Source: Pestalotiopsis fici W106-1 (taxonomy: Eukaryota > Ascomycota > Sordariomycetes > Amphisphaeriales > Sporocadaceae). Taken from it: a DNA stretch of 64,000 nucleotides. The notes beneath the pieces are model-generated. The model saw only the letters and a program-made list of their open reading frames with translations. It was not told the DNA's origin and ran no database searches. The translations under genes and the position numbers were made by a program. Location: NCBI RefSeq assembly GCF_000516985.1, contig NW_006917092.1:3426619-3490618 (forward strand), written 5' to 3'. Shown one piece after another: positions 21,939-33,523 of this stretch (positions are counted from its first letter, which is position 1; the number at the start of each line of letters is the position of its first letter).

Positions 21939-22773
21939 GGTTATGGTGTTTGAATTACATATTAAGACGGTGAGGACACATTTAAGGGTCAAGAAATACG
22001 AGACATGCGGTCAAGAGGCAACGATAGCACAGTCAGCTCAGGTTATGGCTATCTGCGATCAATGCTGAAAGCGATGACATGAACCTTGCGCGACTCTGGA
22101 CGTGGAGGGAAAAGCTTGAGTCAGATACATAAGGGACAGTAATTCTGGCATATTATATAGAAATACTGGCAGTCATCTTGATTGAGGAGCAATTTTCTCG
22201 ATCATATTGTAATCTGTTTGTGTAGTATCCAAATTTTGTTGACATACATATGTCATGGTGGAGTCGGCGGATCATTGTTTAATGCAATCTTTCGTTATGC
22301 AGCTTTCATCCTCACCTTTCTTGACCGTATTGCTTCTTGCATTTTATCACCCACCAAGCAGCTTGCATATTAGAAGTGGAAACAAGTTTTGCGTTTTAAC
22401 TACGAGAAATTAATCCGATCTGATCACTAGATGCTTATTCAGAAATGCCAGCATCACGCCATTTGCGATGGAGCCACGGAACGAGTGGCGGCCCATCGGG
22501 GCACCATGACATTGTTTACCTATTCCCCCTCTTAAGCTTCTTGGCTTGAACAAAAGGGATTGAGTGCATCGTGGATTGTCACGAGTGGAAACTTTCGCCG
22601 GACTCCAACCCTCAAAAGTGTTATCAAACAAACTGTTACTTCTATGAGGATACTGTATTATATTTCAAGGACATCTATCATATCTAGAAGCCCGTAATTC
22701 GTCAGACTCACTATTCGCCATCTCCGCAATCAACATCTACTGTTATAAACACAAGAGGTGATCGGAAGTTATC
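21939..22773. other. Intergenic region, no gene
   Basis: 835 bp, AT-rich, between two genes on the same strand. Only chance frames seen. Confidence 0.5.
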
Positions 22774-24350
22774 ATGTCAGCCGAAAAGATGGCAAACCCA
22801 CTCAAAGTCTTGATAGTAGGAGCAGGGATAGGTGGCCTTGCTGCAGCAATCGCATTGCGGCAAGCCGGCCATCTGGTCCAGGTAAGGCGTCCTCGAAGAG
22901 TATATTGAGACGAAAAAGTTGACTCTGGGAATAGCTCTTCGAGTCTAGTCGCTTTGCAGCGGAAGTCGGAGCAGCTATACATCTGCAACCCAACGTGGTC
23001 GCGTTGCTGCGGAGGTTTGGCATGCGGCCGGAGGAACACGGAGCGAACATGGCGGAATGGGTCTCTGTGTTCACCTCACAGGGGGACGCTATCAGTCAGA
23101 GATCAATAGCTAACTTGGAAAGTAAATACACATATGTAAGTTTTATGCATTTTCACGCGAATCCCGTGCTATGAATTTGGCGTGAAAATGCTGACTCACC
23201 CTCCACGGTAAGCCATGGCAATTGATACATCGTGTCGACCTCCACGAGGCCCTCAAGAGCTTGGCTCTGGACGAAAAGGAGAGTGGAAAGCCAGTCTCCT
23301 TGTATCTGCGTTCTAAGGTTGTGTCATGCAATCCTTCTGGGCCTTCCATCACTCTTGAAGATGGGCGCACTTTTGAAGGTGACCTTCTTATCGGTGCTGA
23401 TGGAGTTCACGTAAGTACAAGATCTATCGGCCATTGCGCACATTGCCGCTGAACAAATATGGCCGAAGTCAATTCTACGCTCAACAATCAGTGGAGAAGA
23501 CATTCCAATTGCCCCATCGGGTGGGAGCGCATTCAGATTCCTCGTCTCTGTTCAGAAGGTGAAGGAAGATCCCATTACGGCACACTTTGTTGAGAAGCCT
23601 GGCGACTTCCAAGTGTGGGAGGGTAAACATCGCAGGCTAGTCATTTACCCATGCAGGTACGTAAATTCACTTCACCCAATAATCACATGAGCTTTTGATC
23701 ATATCGCTGAGCTAGAAATTCGGGGAGCAGAAATAATACGGAACTGAATTTTGTGTGTCTGCACCCTGATACGGAGAGCCAGGACAGTGTCGAAGGTAAA
23801 CTCTACATATGAAGCATAACCTTGTCGTTTCTCTATAAACTAACTGCACCGCCTGATAGGGTGGAACAACACGGCTTCCGTAGAACATCTCGTCAAGGTC
23901 TTTTCCGAATTTTACGAGCCAATGAGAGAGCTACTCTCAAAAGCGGATGCCGATACGCTGAAACTGTGGCGGCTGTATGATCGCGGTGCCCTTGGAACTT
24001 GGGTTAATGGCTTCGCAGCCTTACTGGGAGATGCGGCTCATCCTTTCTTGCCTCATCAAGGTCAAGGCGGAGCACAGGCTATTGAGGATGGGGCAGCGCT
24101 AGGTGCGCTCTTACCCCTAGGCGTCACGAAGGACGAGATTCCCGGCCGACTCAAGCTGTACATGGAGGCGCGTTACGACCGGGCGACACTTGTCCAGAAC
24201 TTTTCGCGGCAGATGGCTTTCCAGACCAGCGACAAGGACAAGGTGGGTGGCTTCAGCCCCAACCCCATGGAGTTTGCCGAGATCAACTTTCGTCATGATG
24301 CATTTCTGCACGCGAAAGAGATCCTACAAAATCACCAAAAAGGGAATTGA
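22774..24350 (+). CDS. FAD-dependent aromatic monooxygenase (salicylate-hydroxylase-like)
   Basis: Six exons (22774-22881, 22935-23135, 23213-23410, 23469-23656, 23716-23795, 23860-24350), 421 aa, all joins in frame. It shows the group A flavoprotein monooxygenase signature: the FAD dinucleotide motif GAGIGGLAAAIALRQAGH (from residue 16), LIGADGVHS (164-170), and LLGDAAHPFLPHQGQGGAQA with GD at 315-316. PWQLIHRVDLHEAL after the second intron is typical of salicylate-1-monooxygenase-like fungal enzymes. They insert oxygen into an aromatic ring using NAD(P)H. It lies downstream of the LigB-type ring-opening enzyme, so together they could form a hydroxylation and ring-cleavage step. Confidence 0.9.
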
Positions 24351-25554
24351 ATGGAAGGAGATGCATGTCCAACTGAATTATCGACGAAGGATTGGACCAT
24401 TAACAAGATTAATTGAGACATTTGCTACGATATCATGTACTCGGCTGTTCCCGTTGATTGCGTGCGTCCTCCGTATTTAGAAGCTTTACTTGTGTTGAGT
24501 TACATTTGTGGAATTATCCACGTCTGGCTGCGCACTTTGAGAAACACTCCCTCATCTTCTGCCTCTATTCCCGTGCTCCTATTCTCCCTTTCCAAATGTG
24601 CAGCTTTAGCGAGTGCCTGGCATGCATAAATGAAGACAACACCAAGGTGTGTAGGGCTGACATTAGGGGTTTTAGGATTGGGCCATGTGCGTGGGGTGCG
24701 CATGAGTTACTAACCTTGGTCGGTAGGTACCTGTAGGTAGCTTATCGGAATAAGCATGGCCATCGCTCTCGCTCGTGAGCCGACGATTTCCATTGATAGA
24801 CGACCGTGGGCTTTCTTGATTTTGCACAGAATATGAATTTATAATCAACGACAAATCTCCACCAGGTCTTGCCTAGGAGGGTGCTTGATTACACCGCTTT
24901 GTTGCTCTGATCTGACAATGATAACACCGAAATCCAGGACTCCAAGCCAAGGCACGCCCCCCACTTCCCCAGACCCCGCGATAACCGGTTGGCCGCACTA
25001 GCTCAGTAGCACCAAGTGATATGTTTACCTTCGTTTTGATGGAAGTCAGGGATGGTCCAGAGATACAAGCTTTTAGCAATCACAGGCAAGAAGACCTTTT
25101 ACACTTTGGGTGCCAATACGGCAGAGCCAATGATGGATCTATCTACAGAGTAGGATGCTACCACGATAGACCAAGGACGCACCCCTGGTTTTCCATCTGT
25201 TGTTCTTGCAGAAGAACACTACTGGGCACGTGTACTAGAATGGAGACGGGATACTCAGAATTTAAGATTCCACTATGAAACGGTCGTCAGGGTCGCCGTA
25301 GCTAACCGACACTGCCCTTTGTTCCGCCAACGCGGGAGGATGACATTTCACGGCCGCACTGAACCGAGATAGACATGTCATAAAGAATCGAGGTACTCAA
25401 TTGTTTTGAAGTGTAAAGTTTTCAACTGAGACACTGCTGTAAGGTCAGAGGAGATTCATTGTCTTCCTCGGCGGCGACACTCTCATCCCGAGCGCGATAT
25501 TGGTGAACATAGCAATTCATTGGCAATCATAGTCCAGCTCCATATACGGCCACA
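24351..25554. other. Intergenic region, no gene
   Basis: 1.2 kb between the FAD monooxygenase and the P450. Short frames in several phases, none with family resemblance or splice structure. Confidence 0.5.
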
Positions 25555-27282
25555 ATGGCCCTCAATGTTGCCTCGGCCCTCCTGGGCTTCCTAGGTCTAG
25601 GCTCTACATACGTAAGTTCAGAGTCCTTCTCACCATGACGTTGACGTTGACAAGAAAACATAGGTGGTTGCACTCGTAGTCTATCGCCTCTACTTCCATC
25701 CTCTTGCCAAATATCCAGGACCATTCCTGGCCAAGATTACTGACGCTTACCAACTCTACCACGCCTGGAAGGGCGATCGACACCTCGAGTTCTGGCGTCA
25801 GCACGAGCGGTACGGCCGGGTCGTGCGATTCGGGCCCAACAGCGTCTCCTTCAATAGCAACACGGCTCTCAAGCAAATTTACGGATTCAAATCCAATGTG
25901 CGCAAGGCCGAGTTCTACGATGCTTTTGTGCATCCGGCACCCAACACCCACAATACGCGCGACAAGGCCATGCATGCCCGCAAGAGGCGCGTGCTCAGCC
26001 ATGGCTTCAGTGACGCCGCCATGAAGGAAATGGAGCGCTACATCTTGGCCAATGTGCGCACCTTTTGCGAGCAGGTCGGCATTGGTGCGTCCAACGAGAG
26101 TAAGGGCTGGACAGTGTCCAAGAACATGGCCGACTGGTGCAATTACCTCGCAATGGACATTCTGGGAGACTTGTGCTTTGGCAAGGCCTTTCACATGTTG
26201 GAGCGCCCGGACAATCGATATGCTCTCGAACTGGTCTCCTTGGCAACTACAAGACATTTGATTGTGAGTACAGAGATCCAAGTCAGATCGATGAGCTGTG
26301 ATTACTGATCTGGTGGCAGTGTGGCACTCTCCCGATTGTCGGCAAGCTCGGCTTGGACAAGGTCTTGTTCCACCGAATCGCAGCTGGTCGTGCCAAGTAC
26401 ATGGCATACAGCAAGTCGCAACTAACTGAACGGACAAAGCTGGGAGACGAGACAGATAGAAGAGACTTTTTCTATTACCTTCTCCGAGCAAGAGACCCGG
26501 AAACTGGCCAAGGCTTCTCGACTCCCGAGCTATGGGGAGAATCCAATCTACTGTGAGTGCTTGCTTGCACCGCCACCTCAAGTTCCGAGGCCACAACTGA
26601 CTGAATATTCAGCATTATCGCGGGCTCTGACACGACGTCGACGGCCATGGCTGCAACCCTGTTTTATCTCGTGCGCAGTCCCGCATCTCTTCAAAAGGCG
26701 ACGGAAGAGATTCGCGCCAGATTTAGCGACGTTGAAGAGATCCATCAAGGACCCGGACTCACAAGTTGCACGTATCTCCGCGCATGCATAGACGAGGCCA
26801 TGCGCCTGTCTCCCTCGGTGGGTGGCATCGTTCCCCGCGAAGTGCTGCAGGGCGGCCTCGTCGTTGATGGCGAGCACATTCCGGCCGGAACCGTGGTCGG
26901 CGTGCCGCACTACACGATCCACCACAACGCCGACTACTACCCCGACCCATTCCTGTACAACCCCGAGCGATGGATTGCAGGATCTAGCAAGAGCTACGGC
27001 GTCGTCAGCGAGTCGAGCGTCGAGACGGCGCACAGCGCCTTTTGCCCATTCTCCATCGGACCTCGTGGGTGCATTGGCAAGGGGTTGGCCTATATTGAAA
27101 TGTCGACGACGTTGGCCCGCCTACTGTACATGTATGATTTGCGCAAGTCGGCTGGTCCTGACCCGGCCGAGGGCAAGCCGAGCAACGAGTGGGGTCGACA
27201 GCGCCCAGAGGAGTTCCAATTGATTGATCAATTCACCAGCTTGAAGGATGGGCCGATGGTGGAGTTTAGGAGACGTCAATGA
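25555..27282 (+). CDS. Cytochrome P450 monooxygenase
   Basis: Four exons (25555-25611, 25664-26263, 26320-26552, 26613-27282), 519 aa. An N-terminal membrane anchor (LNVASALLGFLGLGSTY plus VVALVVYRLYF) is followed by the Pro-rich hinge FHPLAKYPGPFLAK. The I-helix oxygen-binding motif AGSDTTS is at 300-306, the ExxR pair at E358/R361 (DEAMR), the PERW motif at 414-417, and the haem loop FSIGPRGCIGKG has the axial ligand C450. All key residues are present. It resembles ER-bound fungal P450s of secondary metabolism (the benzoate hydroxylase/trichothecene hydroxylase type), but the subfamily cannot be assigned by eye. Same strand as the LigB and FAD monooxygenase genes. Confidence 0.92.
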
Positions 27283-28235
27283 GCAAATTGCGTGGGAAAG
27301 TTAAGGCAAATCTTGGATATTTCAACGTTTTTATTTAGCGCGTTTGACCTCATGATGTCTGAAGGGATGAGCTCTTCTAGGTAAAACTCCTTAGATGTGA
27401 TCAACTCGAGAGGTTGTGATTCCAGAATGCTTTCTTGAGATTGTTTGGCAGTCCCTAGCCTAGCTGATATACAGAAGGGAGGAGAGGCCCCAAATCAGAG
27501 ATCTAGTAGTTTTCTAAAACCGTATACTGTCTGCAAAATCTTTGAAGAAATGGCTCTTTACCCTTGGCATTGCAAAGTCCAGAGTATGGAAGGGCCAGCA
27601 AGACTTGACGTGCAGGTATTTGGAGATTCCACGGACCGGCGCGGACCGAGCAATGGCGAGCCTATGAGCTATACGAAATGGGTGCACTGAGCAGAAAGAA
27701 ACTAGTCGGATTCCAGTTCCCCGAATAATGGTCACGAGAGCTCTCACATGCTTTCTTTAGTGAGTTCATTGTGGGGGAGGCAAGGGAGGATCTGCCGGCA
27801 AAGTGTGGAAACGCGGGGGTAGGTAGGTAGACGTGGGTATGCTAGGCCAGTTTTGTAGCCGCCGCCTTTGCATGAAGGCCTCGTGTTCCTTGCAGAGGCG
27901 ACAACTCGATGCTGTCATACTGCCCCGATCGTGGTCTAGCTTGCCATGAAAAAGCACGACTTGTTGAATGAAGATTGTTCATTATTAGTGGAAAATTGTT
28001 GCACTTCGGGACGATGATGGGGTAGGCCCACGTCAGTGCGATTGCTAGCTATATCTTGGTATTTTCATATGTTAGTACTTTAGCCGACAGTGGTATGATA
28101 TTGGGACCGAGCGCGTATTCCAGGGCACAGTCCAGAGAATGAAGCATTGAATAGGTAGATATAGACCGTGATTAACCCGCATTGCGAATAACTTAGCCTC
28201 ATGCTCCAGTTGCGCTTCACCAATTGTGCTTCAAA
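27283..28235. other. Intergenic region, no gene
   Basis: 950 bp marking the boundary between the enzyme-rich cluster and the more ordinary genes to the right. GTAGGTAGGTAG-like runs occur near 27819-27830. No gene seen. Confidence 0.5.
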
Positions 28236-29537
28236 ATGGCCAAGTCTTCGTTGAAATCGATTGTGCTTCCCTGTCTGGCGTTCAGTGCACACCTTGCCAG
28301 TGTTGCACTAGCTGCTCCCACTCAGGAACATGAGAAACGAGCATCTTGGCCGTACGGGCCCTTTGTGACCGACGGTCGTGACATCAAGGACACCAATGGC
28401 GACACCGTTGTGTATGCCGGTGCCAACTGGCCTGGTGCCGCGGATGTCATGATTCCAGAGGGCCTCCAGTTTCAGTCAATCGAAACCATTGTCTCCAAAA
28501 TCAAGAGTCTGGGCATGAACTCTATACGGCTGACCTACGCCATTGAGCTCATCGACCAAATCTACGAAAACGATGGAGTGGATATCAGTATTGAGACGGC
28601 ATTGACGAACGCCCTCGGCGCCAGCAACGGTACCACAGTCCTGGAGCAAATCATTACCAATAACCCATCCTTCACGGCCGATACGACGAGACTCGAAGTT
28701 TTTGATGCCATTGCAGCCGAATGTGCTACCCAAGAGATATACATACACCTCGACAACCACATGTCGAAAGGCGAATGGTGCTGCAGCACAGATGACGGAA
28801 ACGCCTGGTTCGGAGACACATACTTTTCCGTGGCCAATTGGACGCGAGGTCTTTCGTACATGGCGGAACATGGCAGCTCGTGGACCGCACTCGTCTCCAT
28901 GTCGCTGCGCAACGAGCTCCGAACTCCAGACGACAATACGACGCTCGCGGATGACTCGTACAACTGGGAAGACTGGTACAAGTACACCAAGGAGGGTGCA
29001 GCTGCCATCAACTCGAACAATGCCGACGTTCTCATCTTCTTGTCGGGGCTGGATTTCGATACCTGGTTGACTCCCGTGGTCCAGGGGACGGCGCTGACGC
29101 CGGGCGACGGGGCATTTACCTTGGCTGATTTCGACGGCTACACGGACAAGCTGGTGCTTGAGCTTCACAACTATGCCAACTCTGCGACCGACTGCTCTGG
29201 TTTGCAAAGCAGTCTGCTAACAGACGGATTCCAGGCCTTGAACGCCAGCGATGCGGAGACGGTCAACGTGTTCCCCGTGGCACTGACCGAATTTGGCTTT
29301 GCACAAGATGCGACAACATGGGAGGGAGTTTATGCCACGTGCATTGCGGACTTTCTTGAGGCAGAAAAGACAAGTTGGTTCATCTGGGTCCTAGCTGGTA
29401 GCTACTACATTAGAAGCGGAACGCAAGATTATGACGAGACTTGGGGGCTCCTGACGCATGACTGGTCAACTTGGAGGAGCCAGGAGTACATCGATGGTGG
29501 ATTGGTCCCATTGATTGAGGCTACGGCTTCGCCTTGA
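28236..29537 (+). CDS. Secreted glycoside hydrolase family 5 (cellulase-type) enzyme
   Basis: 433-aa single-exon protein with a signal peptide (cut around residue 26, after LASVALA) and a Kex2-like KR at 34-35. The GH5 barrel is supported by GMNSIRLTYAIE, HLDNHMSKGEW, the acid/base E227 in MSLRNELRT, and the nucleophile E352 in ALTEFGFAQ. GH5 enzymes retain configuration and cleave beta-glucans or related polysaccharides; the exact substrate is not readable. Several NxT/NxS sites suggest N-glycosylation. ATG 28236 places the hydrophobic core correctly. It probably acts outside the cell on plant or fungal wall glucan. Confidence 0.85.
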   Translation: MAKSSLKSIVLPCLAFSAHLASVALAAPTQEHEKRASWPYGPFVTDGRDIKDTNGDTVVYAGANWPGAADVMIPEGLQFQSIETIVSKIKSLGMNSIRLTYAIELIDQIYENDGVDISIETALTNALGASNGTTVLEQIITNNPSFTADTTRLEVFDAIAAECATQEIYIHLDNHMSKGEWCCSTDDGNAWFGDTYFSVANWTRGLSYMAEHGSSWTALVSMSLRNELRTPDDNTTLADDSYNWEDWYKYTKEGAAAINSNNADVLIFLSGLDFDTWLTPVVQGTALTPGDGAFTLADFDGYTDKLVLELHNYANSATDCSGLQSSLLTDGFQALNASDAETVNVFPVALTEFGFAQDATTWEGVYATCIADFLEAEKTSWFIWVLAGSYYIRSGTQDYDETWGLLTHDWSTWRSQEYIDGGLVPLIEATASP

Positions 29538-30006
29538 GGAGCTTAAGTAGTCCACGAGAAAAGCAAATAATCAATTGACGAGTGATATCGAAATTGTACG
29601 TATCGTTGAAGTTTGGACTCGTGAGCATGTTTATTGTAAGCAAAGGCGGTATGGGCAATGGTCAATGAGAAGGGTGCCTCATTTAGAACCAAAGAAGTAA
29701 ATGCTGCCAACAACTCTCTTTTTCAACAATCAGTGTCATAATACGTGGATATTGTTGTTTATGCAGCCATATGTGCAGATAGTCCCGCAATTATGTACAT
29801 GCTGTGGCTCGTGCATCTGCTTGTTTGGCCCCACGTGCGGCGCGCTAACGCGATGGATGCCGAACTGGAAATAATTCAGAGAAGCTTGCCTGTCTACTGG
29901 CGCATGCGAGGCTGAGAGGCTGCATTCTTTGGCATCTAAACGCAAGAAGAGGGCGACAATCAACAAATGTGTTTGCCTTGACGACAAGATATAATCTGTT
30001 GCCATT
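29538..30006. other. Intergenic region, no gene
   Basis: 470 bp between the GH5 gene and the nucleoporin gene on the same strand. Nothing recognisable. Confidence 0.5.
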
Positions 30007-32081
30007 ATGGCGCCCCTCTGCAAGTTTTATCAACAGGGCAACTGTCGAAACGGAGGTGAGTACCCCCATGAGCTCTGCTTCCTGGCAACTGCTCTGATCT
30101 TTGTGCACCTGCATTTGATCTTAGCAAAGACGGATTACCACCATGCCTTTGTCATTGCATACTGACTCAATGAGTCTCGCAGCTAATTGTCGCTTCGAGC
30201 ATCCCGGCGCAAACGCGAATCCTTTTGGAAGCAATAATAACCGCTTCAATGCCCTGAACACGGGAGGTGGAGGCTCTGGCGGTGCATTTGGACGAACCCC
30301 CAGCACCGGAGCTGATGGTACCAACATTTACAAAATAACCAAGGACGCGATCAAGATTGACCTCGTGGACGAGCGACCGCAATGGATACTATCAGCATAC
30401 GGACCCGGCAGAGATGCGCCGGAGCAACTATTTGGAGGATACCCGCGGGAGCAGAGCTTTGAAGAGATACGGCTTTCGGTACTATCCAGCCCGAATCCTC
30501 AGCAAGCTGTATGTGAAGGCACAATCTGAAACTTCCCACCATGCGAATTGTATGCTAACTTGTCCATAGCTGCAAGAAGTCCAGAATATGTACATGGAAG
30601 CTGAGAAGCAGATGCAGACTGCCCTCGGTAACCTTGACGGGGCAGTCCAGTTTATCCTAGCAGCCGAGAACAAGCATCCCAACCGACACGATATATGTAG
30701 ACAGGGCACCAACGAAAGTGGCTCTGGGGGCGCATTTGCAGTTGGTGGTGCTCGCGGCGGCTTTGGCTCCAATTTATCGTCGGGTTCATCGGCAAGTGCT
30801 TTTGGTGGTGCACAATCAACTCCATTTGGCGCCGCTGCTTCTACAGCGCCGACCACGAGCGCGTTCGGCCAGCCCTCGCAAATGGGGGCGACGACGACGA
30901 GCGCATTCGGCCAACCCTCGCAGATGGGAGCGGCGACAACGAGCGCATTCGGTCAACCCTCGCAGATGGGAGCGAAGCCCAATCCCTTTGGCCAGCCATC
31001 AACTTCTTCTCCTGGGAACTCGGCGTTTGGCCAACCATCAGCGTTAGGCGCAAAGCCGAACCCGTTTGGAGCTGCTGCCAACGCTCCATCTGGTTTCGCG
31101 GCGGCAGCACAGCAGCAGGGCAGCGCCTTTGGTCAGACATCATCTCTTGGAGCGAAACCGAACCCATTTGGCGCACCAGCCTCATCTACTTCCTTTGGCG
31201 CTCCTGCGCAGACACAAAATAGCAGTCCTTTTGGAGCTCCACCACAACCGTCAAATGCCAGTCCATTTGGCGCTCCAGCACAAGCAGCTCAGCCCAGTTC
31301 CTTTGGAGCACCCACTCAGGCTTCCAATCCTAGTCCATTCGGCGCTCCATCACAACCGTCGACCTCTAGTCCTTTCGGAGCGCCGTCACAACCTTCAACT
31401 TCGAGCCCCTTTGGCGCCCCGGCACAAACAAGTCAAGCAAGTCCGTTTGGTGCGCCGTCGCAAACACAGAATGCCAATCCGTTCGGTGCTGCCGCTCAAC
31501 CCGCGGCCGCTGCGTCCAGTCCCTTTGGTCAACCCGCAGCCAAACCAAATCCTTTTGGCGCAACTCCTGCTGCGTCGAATCCATTTTCGTCCGCAAGCAA
31601 CGCGACGCAACCGCCAGCAAGCTCTGCCCCGAACCCATTCGGGCAGCCTGTGACCAATGGCATTGGCGGTGGCTCAAGCAACGCACTGAATGGCTTTGGG
31701 GGTTTCAGTGGTCAACCGGCCGGTCAACCTGCCCCTGCAGGCGCTGTCGCTTCGGGGTCGCCATACCCGCCAGGCAGTGCCAAGCAACATCCGAGCATTG
31801 ATTCTTATGCCTCCAGAATGGGGACTCGGCTGATCAGATTCAAAAACATGCCCGTGGCTTACAAGGATGACAAACCCGGTGTACAAAATGGTCGGAGATG
31901 GACCAAGATATGGTTTCCAAACGGACCGCCCAATTACTATGCAGATACCGAGCCTTTGGATAAGGCTGCCTACACAGATGATGTGCACAGGATCTATGAA
32001 GAGAGTGCCAGGACTGGAAGGTTTGTGGATGTCATGCCAGAAGTCCCGCCCATGCGAGAGGATTGTGCTTGGGATTTCTAG
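30007..32081 (+). CDS. AMO1: Nucleoporin AMO1/Nup42-like (CCCH finger plus FG repeats)
   Basis: Three exons (30007-30055, 30183-30508, 30570-32081), 628 aa. The first splice joins exactly inside an N-terminal CCCH zinc finger (C5-x7-C13-x5-C19-x3-H23). After a conserved helical region (IYKITKDAIKIDLVDERPQW) comes a long low-complexity domain with many FG/FGxP units (AFGQPSQMGA, SPFGAP, NPFG). The C-terminus (from about residue 530) is a conserved folded part (RFKNMPVAYKDDKPG, RRWTKIWFPNGPP). FG nucleoporins line the nuclear pore; fission yeast Amo1 and budding yeast Nup42 take part in mRNA export. Housekeeping gene. Confidence 0.88.
30852..30977 (+). repeat. Three tandem 42-nt units inside the nucleoporin gene
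   Basis: Units 30852-30893, 30894-30935 and 30936-30977 encode the 14-residue block TTSAFGQPSQMGA plus one variable residue. They are near-identical at DNA level, so this is a recent in-frame expansion of FG repeats. Confidence 0.9.
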
Positions 32082-32497
32082 GGCCGTGGCAGTGTCCGAG
32101 CGTTATAGTTTGAGAAACACTTGGCCTTCCTGTAACCCTTTTGATTAGACTTGCATCAGCGATGGCGTTGGATGATTTTAGGATTCGCAAGTTGCTGCAT
32201 CTGAGACTTGCCGGGTTGTATAATCGAGAAAGTTCATCAGCTTATTCCAGGCTTGCTTGATTCTAGATTTACGCAATCACGATCACAGTCACTACAAGAA
32301 ACGACGTGTTTCATCATGCAAAGAAGCCATGAAAATGGTAAATGGAAAATCTTATGTGATCAACAACTTGTATTTATCCAGATGCAGTGAAGATCTGGTA
32401 CAGAACCTCGGTAGAGATCTGTCAAGTGATGATCTAAAGCTACTCTGCCAGATTACCTGGCCCAGGTCGCTTGCCACAATCACACATTGACACGCAT
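32082..32497. other. Intergenic region between convergent genes
   Basis: 416 bp holding the 3' untranslated regions of the nucleoporin and uS10 genes. No gene seen. Confidence 0.55.
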
Positions 32498-32943
32498 TTA
32501 AGCGGCAATGGTAACCTCAACCTCGACACCGGCCTCGATGTTGACAATGATCTGCTTGACGATCTCGGTAGGGGCTTGGAGGCTGTACGAATGTATGGTT
32601 AGCCAATGCGATCCATTGAACGCAGGAGAGCTTTGCCCATGGCAGCACAGCAGAAATGATCAGTGTCAACTTACTCGATGAGGCGCTTGTGGATGCGGAG
32701 CTCGAACATGTCCCAGGTCTTGGAACCCTCACCGCAAGGAGTCTTACGGGTGGTGATCTTGAGGGTCTTGGTGGGCAGGCGGACGGGACCCTTGACGCGG
32801 AGGTCCTTGGTCTTGGCGCGCTCAATGAGCTCAGTGCAGACCTTCTCGAGGGCCTGGACCTTGCGGGAGGTCAGGGTGATACGGATGCGGTGAGTCTTGG
32901 GAGCCTCGCCGGCGTCCTTGTCGCCCTTCTGGTAAGAAGACAT
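32498..32943 (-). CDS. RPS20: 40S ribosomal protein uS10 (S20)
   Basis: Two exons, complement(32675-32943, 32498-32582), 117 aa, exactly the usual eukaryotic S20 length. It matches the uS10 family along its length: [56 protein letters not shown], then [12 protein letters not shown] in exon 2. The intron (32583-32674, GTAAGT...ACAG) is in phase. It is a component of the small ribosomal subunit head. Codon use is strongly biased to C-ending codons, as expected for a highly expressed gene. Confidence 0.97.
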
Positions 32944-33523
32944 GTTGTCTGGAGTAGGTGGTTTGGTGTTTTGGGGGAAAACCGGAGTTGACTTGATTTG
33001 GCGGAGAACTTCACGACTCGAACGACGTCGGCGTTAAGGCGTACGTTACGGCAAAGTGATGAAGTTGCGTTGGGTGTGAGGAAGGAGAGAGAAAAAGGAC
33101 CTGAAGCTGTCGCGAACTTTTACCACTATGGAGGTGGATTTTTGGCCCGCAGAGGGGGTAACTTTTTTGGTGGGCGGCGCAAGGGCTGCTGTGGGACCGT
33201 GCACTTATCGATAGCAACAAGGTGTTTTACTGGGCCAATGTTGAAAGAGTGGACCGCAAGCCAGAGACGCTTGGGGGTCAAGAAGGGGTCCACTTTTTAG
33301 CAAGCTGGGATCTCACTTCGATGACATACAGGGAGTCATTCGGCCAGCAAAGCCGAACAAACAAGCCATCAGCCATTGATCTGAGCTTCTTATGGCGGAC
33401 GGTGCAGTAAATCTTTTGACCATTCAATTTCTCTTCATTTTTTGTGTGTTTTAAAAACTACAATCCGGTCATTCTGTATCGTTTTACTCATACTCACGTC
33501 AGCCAAAATATCGCACACCTGTC
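32944..33523. other. Divergent promoter region
   Basis: 580 bp between the divergent uS10 and CUE-domain genes. No gene seen; presumably holds the strong ribosomal-protein promoter. Confidence 0.55.

Noticed and set aside
28476..29207. Long minus-strand frame of 243 codons
   Set aside because: Shadow of the GH5 gene; reversed high-GC codons give long open frames.
30718..31653. Arg- and Leu-rich overlapping frames
   Set aside because: Out-of-frame readings of the FG-repeat region of the nucleoporin gene.
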